From positions 1-5,310 of the forward strand of contig JAGYOI010000116.1 of the NCBI GenBank assembly GCA_018399395.1: a stretch of 5,310 nt of DNA, read 5' to 3'. Position 1 is the first letter of the stretch; each line of letters opens with the position of its first letter. Below, piece after piece: positions 1 to 5,066 of this stretch. The translations under genes were made by a program, and so were the position numbers. The notes beneath the pieces were generated by a model. The model was not told where the DNA came from, made no database searches, and worked only from the letters and a program-made list of their open reading frames with translations. The DNA is from Prolixibacteraceae bacterium (lineage in GTDB: Bacteria; Bacteroidota; Bacteroidia; Bacteroidales; Prolixibacteraceae).

Positions 1-1
1 A

Positions 2-382
2 AAAGCCGAAAGTCTGGCTAGAAAGTATGATGCTAAACTGTGGTTGTTGCATGTGGCAACCCCATTGCCCGAGTATGTGGGGTTTGAAGTAACCCCTAAT
101 TATGCAACAGCTGATAGGGAAGAGTTCATCAAAGAAGAAAAAAAGCGTATTGCTTCGTATGCCGATAAAATGAAGAAAAATGGTGTAGATGCCGAAGGGT
201 TATTGCTCGAAGGGGCTACTATTGATGTGATTATTGAAGAATCGAAAAGGCTCAATGTTGATTTGATTGTTTGCGGGCACCAGGAACATAATTTCTTGTA
301 TAACATGATATTTGGTAGTGTATCATCATCGCTGGTGCGAAAAGCAAAAATCCCGGTATTGGTTTACCCGTTATCGGAATAG
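2..382 (+). CDS. Universal stress protein (UspA family), 5'-truncated by window edge
   Basis: The reading frame is open from base 2 and ends at TAG 380-382, giving 126 visible residues. The family is usually about 140-150 residues, so only the first strand and helix are missing. The frame enters at KAESLARKYDAKLWLLHV, typical of the first helix and second strand of a Usp fold. It continues with a charged helix (EEFIKEEKKRIASYADK) and LLLEGATIDVIIEESKRLNVDLIVCG, then ends with GSVSSSLVRKAKIPVLVYP, the classic C-terminal Usp block. The ATP-binding signature G-2X-G-9X-G-S/T is present except that the second glycine is Glu (GHQE, bases 275-286; GS at 314-319). Usp proteins are cytoplasmic stress, adhesion or energy-state proteins; nothing here fixes the specific role. 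A TTG at base 44 is internal, not a start. The family call is firm; ATP binding is uncertain. Confidence 0.9.
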   Translation, partial: KAESLARKYDAKLWLLHVATPLPEYVGFEVTPNYATADREEFIKEEKKRIASYADKMKKNGVDAEGLLLEGATIDVIIEESKRLNVDLIVCGHQEHNFLYNMIFGSVSSSLVRKAKIPVLVYPLSE

Positions 383-413
383 AAAAACAATCTTTTTAAA
401 CGCTTTCTGTTTT

Positions 414-466
414 AACAAGTCTAAAAATATATAGATTCAAATAGAAATTATATTTTTAGGCTTGTT
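414..466. terminator. 18-bp AT-rich inverted repeat, possible terminator of the stress protein gene
   Basis: Arms 414-431 and 449-466 are complementary over 18 bp, with one G-T wobble (T420/G460), around a 17-base loop. A T-rich stretch (TTTTAATTTTG) follows, so in + RNA it resembles an intrinsic terminator 31 bp after the usp stop. The stem is mostly A/T with few G/C pairs. Its right arm ends 13 bp before the ATG at 480, so it could instead be an operator or a 5'-UTR structure for the next gene. The pairing is seen directly; the function is inferred. Confidence 0.5.
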
Positions 467-467
467 T

Positions 468-475
468 TAATTTTG
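468..475 (+). promoter_or_regulatory. Candidate Bacteroidota -7 box (TAATTTTG) for the oxidoreductase-fold gene
   Basis: TAATTTTG matches the Bacteroidota -7 consensus TAnnTTTG exactly. Only four bases separate it from the ATG at 480, so transcription would begin at or next to the start codon, giving a leaderless or nearly leaderless mRNA. No convincing TTTG -33 element lies 19-21 bp upstream. The short motif can occur by chance in AT-rich DNA. Confidence 0.3.
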
Positions 476-479
476 AAGT

Positions 480-1958
480 ATGACAGAAAAACTGGATTCA
501 ACATCACGGCGTAAATTTATCAAAACTTCTTTGGGGGGTATTGCTGCATTAACAATTTTACCTTCAACGGTAGTATCAGGTTTGGGACACACTGCCCCCT
601 CCGACAGGTTAAACATTGGTGCAATTGGAGTGGGCGGTATAGGTTACCAAAATCTTATGAATCTGGAACAGGAAAACATTGCTGCGCTATGTGATGTTGA
701 TGCAGATTATGCCCAAAAAGCATATCGGCGATGGAACCGGGCTGCAACGTATGCCGATTTCAGGCAGATGCTTGAAAATGAAAAAGGGCTGGATGCTGTT
801 GTTATAGCAACACCTGACCACACCCATGCGGTTGCAGCACTTGCCGCTATGCAACTGCAAAAGCATGTTTTTGTACAATCACCTTTTTCACACTCTGTAT
901 TTGGGTTGAAACGGATGATTGAAACTGCTGATGTTTATGGCGTGGTAAGCCAGGTTGGTAATAAAGTGGCATCGGGCAATGAAACACGTGATGTTGCCGA
1001 AATTATTTGGTCGGGGGCTATTGGTGAAGTACGCGAAGTGCATGCCTGGACTACTGAACCGCGTTGGAGGCAGGGGCTCCGGTTTCCTGATGATGAAATG
1101 TGGGTGCCCAAAAGTTTAAACTGGGAGCTGTTTTTGGGGCCGTCAGCTTTTATTCCTTATCACGAAAAATTTACACCTTTTGGCTGGCGTGCTTTTTGGA
1201 AATTCGGGAATGGTGCCTTAGGAATTAAAGCACCTGCCGTTTTAGAACCTGTATTCAGGGCGCTGAAGTTGAAAGCACCGATACATGTGCAAGCCAGTTC
1301 TTCAGGTTTAAACCTGGAAGGTATCCCTAAAGCTCAAAAAATAGTTTTCGATTTTGCCCGCAGAGATAATCTTCCAAAATTGGCAATGCCTGAGTTGCAA
1401 TTGCACTGGTACGATGGGGGACTTATGCCTGCTGTGCCTGAATCTTTACCCGGAGATATATTGTCAAACTACAAGAATGGAGGTTTGCTTATTGTTGGTG
1501 AAAATGCAACACTTGTTTGTGGTGATGGGGGTTCAAATTATAAAATATTCAGAAACGGGGTACAACAAAATGTTGACATAAAACCTTCAGTTCACCGGAT
1601 TCCGGGAGGACAAGAAGGTCATGAACGCGACTGGGTACGTGCTTGCAAAGAGCCAGCCCAAAACAGGCTGGTGCCGTCGGCCTCGTTTGAAAGTCAAGGG
1701 GCGTTAACTGAAACCATATTGGTTGGATCGATGGCCGTCAGGTTACAATCTTTACGCCGTAAGCTTGAATGGGATAGTGACCAAATGCGTTTTGTTAACA
1801 TTAACGATTCGGAAACCTTTTCGATACAAACTGAAAGTGGTTTCTATCTTCAGAATAATGTTGCAAAAGTACAGGCGGAAGAAAAAGATTATAATGCAGA
1901 CCAGTTTGTGGTAGAGACAGTACGGCCATTGAGCCGGTCAGGCTGGATGCAGATATAA
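480..1958 (+). CDS. Tat-exported Gfo/Idh/MocA-family protein, active-site motifs lost (probable pseudo-oxidoreductase)
   Basis: This 492-residue protein opens with a twin-arginine signal: SRRKFIK at residues 9-15, then a hydrophobic stretch to about residue 35, so it should be exported folded to the periplasm. The Rossmann domain starts near residue 44 with IGAIGVGGIG (46-55, GxGGxG), followed by the acidic CDVD (71-74) and VIATPDHTH (108-116). The C-terminal Gfo/Idh/MocA domain shows GAIGEVREVHAW (179-190), WELFLGP (215-221), TPFGWRAFW (232-240) and GALG (245-248). Active relatives are NAD(P)-dependent sugar dehydrogenases or retaining glycosidases. Here the catalytic positions differ: EKP/QKP reads QSP (Ser134), GNQGHS reads GNKVAS (160-165), and GALGDMACH reads GALGIKAPA (Asp to Ile249, His to Ala253). 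The tail after KLEWD (428-432) is about 20 residues longer than I expect. There are no frameshifts, so it looks maintained. The family call is firm; loss of catalysis is inferred. The gene appears to be transcribed alone and ends in a strong hairpin. Confidence 0.9.
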   Translation: MTEKLDSTSRRKFIKTSLGGIAALTILPSTVVSGLGHTAPSDRLNIGAIGVGGIGYQNLMNLEQENIAALCDVDADYAQKAYRRWNRAATYADFRQMLENEKGLDAVVIATPDHTHAVAALAAMQLQKHVFVQSPFSHSVFGLKRMIETADVYGVVSQVGNKVASGNETRDVAEIIWSGAIGEVREVHAWTTEPRWRQGLRFPDDEMWVPKSLNWELFLGPSAFIPYHEKFTPFGWRAFWKFGNGALGIKAPAVLEPVFRALKLKAPIHVQASSSGLNLEGIPKAQKIVFDFARRDNLPKLAMPELQLHWYDGGLMPAVPESLPGDILSNYKNGGLLIVGENATLVCGDGGSNYKIFRNGVQQNVDIKPSVHRIPGGQEGHERDWVRACKEPAQNRLVPSASFESQGALTETILVGSMAVRLQSLRRKLEWDSDQMRFVNINDSETFSIQTESGFYLQNNVAKVQAEEKDYNADQFVVETVRPLSRSGWMQI

Positions 1959-1961
1959 AAA

Positions 1962-1990
1962 GAAAGGATAGATGAAGCATCTATCCTTTT
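1962..1990 (+). terminator. Strong hairpin terminator after the Gfo/Idh/MocA-family gene
   Basis: AAAGGATAGATG (1963-1974) and CATCTATCCTTT (1978-1989) form a perfect 12-bp stem around a 3-base AAG loop, extended by a G-T pair (1962/1990). It starts 4 bp after the TAA at 1956-1958 and its 3' arm ends in TTTT. It should separate this gene from the downstream leader. The A-rich left arm means it could also terminate transcription coming from the opposite strand. Confidence 0.85.
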
Positions 1991-1991
1991 C

Positions 1992-2027
1992 TCAACTAAC
2001 CTAACTAATCTAACTAAACCTAAAACT
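1992..2027 (+). repeat. Tandem CTAACTAA-type leader, as seen before susC-like genes
   Basis: Several imperfect 7-10 bp units (CAACTAAC, CTAACTAAT, CTAACTAAAC, CTAAAAC) run directly into ATG 2028. From memory, such CTAACTAA leaders followed by ATGAAA are common just upstream of susC/TonB-dependent receptor genes in Bacteroidales. The repeat is seen directly; the susC association is recall and was not searched. Here no full-length receptor gene follows. Confidence 0.55.
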
Positions 2028-2156
2028 ATGAAAAATAAACCTACTGCAAAGATATGTTGTGAAACACTGAATCAAAAGAAATTGTTGTTAATACTTGTTA
2101 AATCAATATTTTTTTACAATGATTTAACAAATTGCGGTCATTGTGCAACAAAATGA
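2028..2156 (+). pseudogene. 42-codon remnant resembling the start of a SusC/TonB-dependent receptor
   Basis: ATG 2028 to TGA 2154-2156 encodes 42 residues: MKNKPTAKICCETLNQKK, then the hydrophobic run LLLILVKSIFF, then a polar end (YNDLTNCGHCATK). The basic, Cys-containing start followed by KKLLLI and SIFF resembles the signal region of Bacteroidales SusC-like receptors, which usually begin MKK..., then a KxLLxMK motif and a hydrophobic core. The match stops after about residue 29, and no plug or barrel sequence follows. The 3' end overlaps the convergent tonB-like gene by 19 bp. I read it as the stump left when a receptor gene was lost. It could instead be a chance ORF or a short leader peptide. 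Confidence 0.35.
2095..2130. terminator. 11-bp perfect inverted repeat just past the TonB-family gene stop
   Basis: TTGTTAAATCA (2095-2105) pairs perfectly with TGATTTAACAA (2120-2130) around a 14-base loop that holds a run of seven T on the + strand. On the minus strand it begins 8 bp after the tonB-like stop (2138-2140), the expected place for a terminator or a 3'-end stabilising hairpin. The minus-strand tail (GTATTAACAACAATTT) is not a clean T tract, so termination efficiency is doubtful. It lies inside the 42-codon remnant. Confidence 0.5.
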
Positions 2157-2848
2157 TACTCGATGTAACCTTCCTGGTTACCCTCGCCAGAGGGTATTTT
2201 GTTGAATCGGGTACGCATTGCAGCTGTTTTAGCGTATGAAAGGAGTTGTTTATTATTGTCATTTGTGATAACAGGGGTGGCTTCAATTACCTTCCCGTCA
2301 GGATTTACCGTGATGTTTACTTTTATTTTCCCGCCATTATGCGATAAATATACAGGTATGGGCAAACGGATGTGGTATCTTTCTTCAAGGTAATATTCAA
2401 TATTGCTTTCGCCGCTGTACAAATTATTGAGAATTGAATCGGGATCAATTCCTTCTGTTGTTTCTTCAGGCATTTGAAGATCGTCAATAGTTGGTATTTC
2501 TTTAGATAATTGTTGACTTACATCTTTAGCCAGGTTTTGTGCTTCTTCTAATTCTCGCTGATATGATTCATCAAAAAAATCATTTGTAGGATCTGCGGCC
2601 CGGTTTGAAGCGACATTTGTTTGCTGGTGTGATGCGAAATTATTATTCTCATCAGCGGATTTTTCTTGTTCCTGAAAATCGTTAACTATCTCCTCTTCAG
2701 GGAAATCGATAATCATTTCAGTTTCAAAGAATTCTTTCTTCACCCTGAATTCGTTAATGTTCAAAAGTAAAAAAAGGATAATATGGAAGCTTAATGTAAC
2801 AATTAAGCCATCTTTGTATTTATGATATGCTTTTATCAGGTTATTCAT
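2138..2848 (-). CDS. TonB-family energy transducer with acidic linker
   Basis: The 236-residue protein has a short basic N-terminus, one membrane anchor (about residues 14-30, LIVTLSFHIILFLLLN), a long periplasmic linker (about 40-150) and a C-terminal TonB fold (about 150-236). The fold is marked by YYLEERYHIRLPIPVYL, GGKIKVNITVNPDGKVIEA, LLSYAKTAAMRTRFN and the ending EGYIEYHFVAQ, a form I recognise from Bacteroidales TonB proteins. Family members carry inner-membrane proton-motive energy to outer-membrane SusC-like receptors through ExbB/ExbD. The linker is rich in Glu, Asp, Gln and Asn (for example FPEEEIVNDFQEQEKSADE) instead of the usual Pro/Lys repeats. No ExbB/ExbD gene lies in the window and no gene abuts it, so it looks monocistronic. 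It converges on the Gfo-family gene and diverges from the hydrolase gene. TonB-fold identity is firm; its receptor partner is unknown. Confidence 0.88.
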   Translation of the reverse strand: MNNLIKAYHKYKDGLIVTLSFHIILFLLLNINEFRVKKEFFETEMIIDFPEEEIVNDFQEQEKSADENNNFASHQQTNVASNRAADPTNDFFDESYQRELEEAQNLAKDVSQQLSKEIPTIDDLQMPEETTEGIDPDSILNNLYSGESNIEYYLEERYHIRLPIPVYLSHNGGKIKVNITVNPDGKVIEATPVITNDNNKQLLSYAKTAAMRTRFNKIPSGEGNQEGYIEYHFVAQ

Positions 2849-2855
2849 TTAACGG

Positions 2856-2863
2856 CAAATATA
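2856..2863 (-). promoter_or_regulatory. Candidate -7 box (TATATTTG) for the TonB-family gene
   Basis: Read on the minus strand, TATATTTG fits the Bacteroidota TAnnTTTG -7 consensus exactly. It lies 7 bp before the tonB-like ATG, which would place the transcript start within a few bases of the start codon. No good TTTG -33 box lies 19-21 bp further upstream, so support is weak. Confidence 0.3.
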
Positions 2864-3022
2864 TAAAAGGTGCAACAATTACATAACTTGAATGTTTTGT
2901 ATTGTGTTTCGGATATTATTTTAATTTTATGCTTTTATTATAGATCGGATAATTAGTTTTTTTGATTTATTTGAATAATTATTATCACACAATCTTTAAA
3001 ATGATTAATTTAGTGTAGTTAA

Positions 3023-3056
3023 GTTGTGCATATTTTAAAAAAAAATCGAATATTTG
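3023..3056 (+). promoter_or_regulatory. Candidate promoter for the glycoside hydrolase lipoprotein gene
   Basis: GTTG (3023-3026) and AATATTTG (3049-3056, one mismatch to TAnnTTTG) are separated by 22 bp, close to normal Bacteroidota -33/-7 spacing. Transcription would start near 3062, leaving an untranslated leader of about 80 bases that contains two small hairpins. The region is AT-rich, so chance matches are likely. Confidence 0.3.
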
Positions 3057-3074
3057 TCTGATTATAAGAATGAT

Positions 3075-3097
3075 ATCTCATGATGTGTGAGATTTTT
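3075..3097 (+). promoter_or_regulatory. Small hairpin plus T run in the 5' leader of the hydrolase gene (attenuator-like)
   Basis: ATCTCA (3075-3080) pairs with TGAGAT (3088-3093). Two inner wobble pairs can extend the stem to 8 bp with an ATG loop, and TTTT follows directly (3094-3097). The layout is that of a weak intrinsic terminator between the candidate promoter and the ATG at 3142. The stem is short, so it may be chance. Confidence 0.25.
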
Positions 3098-3141
3098 CAT
3101 TGAAATAAATATAATGGTTAGATTGCGAAAATCTTAGAATT

Positions 3142-5022
3142 ATGAATGTGAAATTTTCTACAAATATAAATAGTATTTTTGTTTTAATTACTCTTCTATT
3201 CCTTTTGTACTCCTGCAATCCTAAAGGAATGAGTGATTATGAAGTTGAAGAGCAAGAACCTGTGCCGGAAAATATTGATTTTTCATTAGATTTATTTTCT
3301 ATCGAAGGTGATATTCAACCATTCAATTCTGAGATACGGATCGATACATTAGAAAATGACAAGTATATTATTAATTTAACTTTATATACTGATTTCCCTT
3401 CATTGTTGCCACGCTTTCAATTCAATTTAAGGTATCCACGAAATTTAGCACATGCCTTGTGGAGTTCACGAACCTGGTCAAACAGTTCATATCTTACAAT
3501 TCCTAATTATGCACGACTTCAGTCTGAATATAATGTGGTATCGGTAGTTGAACGTAATAGTCAAAACCGGCTTACATTAGCTACAATCGATGATTTTCAA
3601 AGTCAACATACCCAAATCGACGTTAGGGAGAGTGGAGATTCATTAGTTTTTTCTTTTAATTATTTTAATGATATACTGCCAGATGCAGAGCTGCTTGAGT
3701 ATACAACGCAGATATTAGTTGACATGAGTGATAATCATTTTTCAAATACTGTGCGTTCAACCTCACAATGGCGACTCGACTTTGAAAACCCGGGAGCGAT
3801 TACAAATGTAGACTTATCGTTAAAGCCTGTATACTCAGTTTGGTATCCAATGGATAGAAATATTCCACTTGATAATATAACTTATTATTTCGATTCAATT
3901 TCGACTATGGGGTTCGAATCGGTTTTATTTGATGATGCATGGCAAAATGTTGTGCGGTTTGAAGTTGACTCAACTGGTATGTGGGACCCCTCGGAAATTG
4001 ACGTAATCAAAAATTTTATTGAGAAAACGCAGGAATCGGGGATGAAAATTGCTTTGTGGTACACCAAACCTTTTATTGGTGCGCATAATTTTGTGTTTGA
4101 ACATTTTGAAGGAAAATATTTACAATACAGAACATCGAGTCAGCCAATATTGGACATTCGTTACCCTGAAGTACGCGATTATTTAACCGAGATGTATGCG
4201 CAAATAGTTTCAGAGTGGGAGGTTGATGGGATTTGGTTCGACTTCCTGAATGGATACTATTCCAACGAGCATATCATAGATACTGAAGATGCAGGGCGGG
4301 ATTTTGTGTCAGTAAGGAAAGCCCTTGACTCATTGCGGACTCAAATGAAATATGCGATGCATTACGAACGGCCCGATATTTCAATTAACCAGAGTTATAA
4401 ATCGGTTGGGCCATTACACACATCAAATACAAAAACCATTAATGGTTTTTTGGGAACGACTGTTTTAACCGATGTGCGTGAAAAACTCGTAAACAATCGT
4501 TTATTGTACGGGGAGAATTCCCCTTTTATGGAAGTGATAGGTATTCACCCGAAAGATCCTGCTGTTGATGTTGCCAAAAAATTTCAGTCGGTGCTTTTTG
4601 GTACACCCTATGTTTCATATTTTTCTTATACGCTGCCTGACGATGTCCGGTTGACATTAAAGTTTTGGGTTAACTATTGGAAAACAAATGCATCGTTTTT
4701 AACTCAAAATGATTTTAAAGCCTTTAATCCTGTTCAACGTTATCCGGTTTTAATTGGCGGTAATAAAGAAAAGCAAATATTAGTTTTTTACGATCGTGTT
4801 GCCCCTTACGATTTTGGAAGTTTTTCCCAGAATTCAATTGATGTTATTAATTCTTCCGATTATCCATACGTAATGCTTAAAGGAACCCCGGAAGATGACA
4901 TCGATTTTATAAGCTACAACCATATGGGGCGCTATTACGAAAGAGGTTCTCTTAAATTTAAAGACGATGTTGCTTTACTTGAAATCCCGATAGGGGGGTA
5001 TGCGCGGTTGATTAAGAAGTGA
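3142..5022 (+). CDS. Lipoprotein glycoside hydrolase with GH36/GH31-like TIM barrel (alpha-galactosidase superfamily)
   Basis: The 626-residue protein starts with a lipoprotein signal (IFVLITLLFLLYSC, lipid Cys25) and an acidic stretch after the Cys (SDYEVEEQEPVPE). This suggests outer-membrane anchoring, possibly on the surface. Residues about 45-225 look like a beta-sandwich domain. The TIM barrel follows: SVWYPM (232-237), MGFESVLFDDAWQ (256-268), GMWDPSEI (279-286), SGMKIALWY (299-307), LDIRYPEVRDYL (337-348) and VDGIWFDF (361-368). This order matches GH36-type barrels (WYP, DDGW, LWF, LDLxxPEVRDYL, KWD). By position Asp367 is the likely nucleophile, and Asp444 in VLTDVREKLV is the best acid/base candidate. 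WFDF also recalls the GH31 WxDMNE motif. The last ~90 residues resemble the usual C-terminal beta domain. A retaining alpha-glycosidase is likely; the sugar is unknown. The next gene starts 44 bp downstream, so an operon is likely. Confidence 0.75.
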   Translation: MNVKFSTNINSIFVLITLLFLLYSCNPKGMSDYEVEEQEPVPENIDFSLDLFSIEGDIQPFNSEIRIDTLENDKYIINLTLYTDFPSLLPRFQFNLRYPRNLAHALWSSRTWSNSSYLTIPNYARLQSEYNVVSVVERNSQNRLTLATIDDFQSQHTQIDVRESGDSLVFSFNYFNDILPDAELLEYTTQILVDMSDNHFSNTVRSTSQWRLDFENPGAITNVDLSLKPVYSVWYPMDRNIPLDNITYYFDSISTMGFESVLFDDAWQNVVRFEVDSTGMWDPSEIDVIKNFIEKTQESGMKIALWYTKPFIGAHNFVFEHFEGKYLQYRTSSQPILDIRYPEVRDYLTEMYAQIVSEWEVDGIWFDFLNGYYSNEHIIDTEDAGRDFVSVRKALDSLRTQMKYAMHYERPDISINQSYKSVGPLHTSNTKTINGFLGTTVLTDVREKLVNNRLLYGENSPFMEVIGIHPKDPAVDVAKKFQSVLFGTPYVSYFSYTLPDDVRLTLKFWVNYWKTNASFLTQNDFKAFNPVQRYPVLIGGNKEKQILVFYDRVAPYDFGSFSQNSIDVINSSDYPYVMLKGTPEDDIDFISYNHMGRYYERGSLKFKDDVALLEIPIGGYARLIKK

Positions 5023-5048
5023 TTCTTTTTGCTTCTATTTTTAAATAA

Positions 5049-5063
5049 GTAATTCACAATTAC
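5049..5063. repeat. Perfect 6-bp inverted repeat just upstream of the TPR-protein start
   Basis: GTAATT (5049-5054) and AATTAC (5058-5063) flank CAC and end 3 bp before the ATG at 5067. It could be a small hairpin affecting translation of the downstream gene or a binding site. It is short and AT-rich, so chance is quite possible. Confidence 0.3.
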
Positions 5064-5066
5064 AGG

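Larger units (their letters stand above)
2849..3141. other. AT-rich divergent intergenic region
   Basis: These 293 bp separate the divergent tonB-like and hydrolase genes and must hold promoters for both. The region is strongly AT-rich with homopolymer runs (an A run around 3037-3045, a T run around 2957-2963) and no credible coding frame. Candidate promoter boxes and two small 5'-UTR hairpins are listed separately. I see no tRNA, riboswitch or insertion sequence in it. Confidence 0.7.

Noticed and set aside
100..306. 68-codon minus-strand ORF inside the stress protein gene
   Set aside because: It is antisense to a clear Usp frame, has no recognisable domain and is serine-rich low-complexity shadow coding.
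44..382. Complete 112-residue gene starting at TTG 44
   Set aside because: The frame stays open upstream to base 2 and encodes Usp sequence there (KAESLARKYDAKLW), so TTG 44 is an internal Leu codon of a gene cut by the window edge.
1354..1581. 75-codon + strand ORF within the Gfo-family gene
   Set aside because: It is an out-of-frame shadow of a well-supported gene, with Cys/Leu-rich composition and no start signal.
1992..2027. CRISPR or satellite-type repeat
   Set aside because: The CTAACTAA units are short, contiguous and degenerate with no spacers. A susC-type leader explains them better.
2098..2393. Overlapping minus (2098-2286) and plus (2199-2393) ORFs across the tonB-like gene
   Set aside because: Both lie in other frames over conserved TonB-domain coding sequence and show no domain or start signal.
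3031..3056. Functional meaning of the A/T homopolymer runs
   Set aside because: Such runs are expected in AT-rich Bacteroidota intergenic DNA, and no symmetric or phased pattern was found beyond the promoter-like boxes noted.
3885..4067. 60-codon minus-strand ORF inside the hydrolase gene
   Set aside because: It is antisense to the conserved barrel motifs (DDAW to LWY) and has no independent support.
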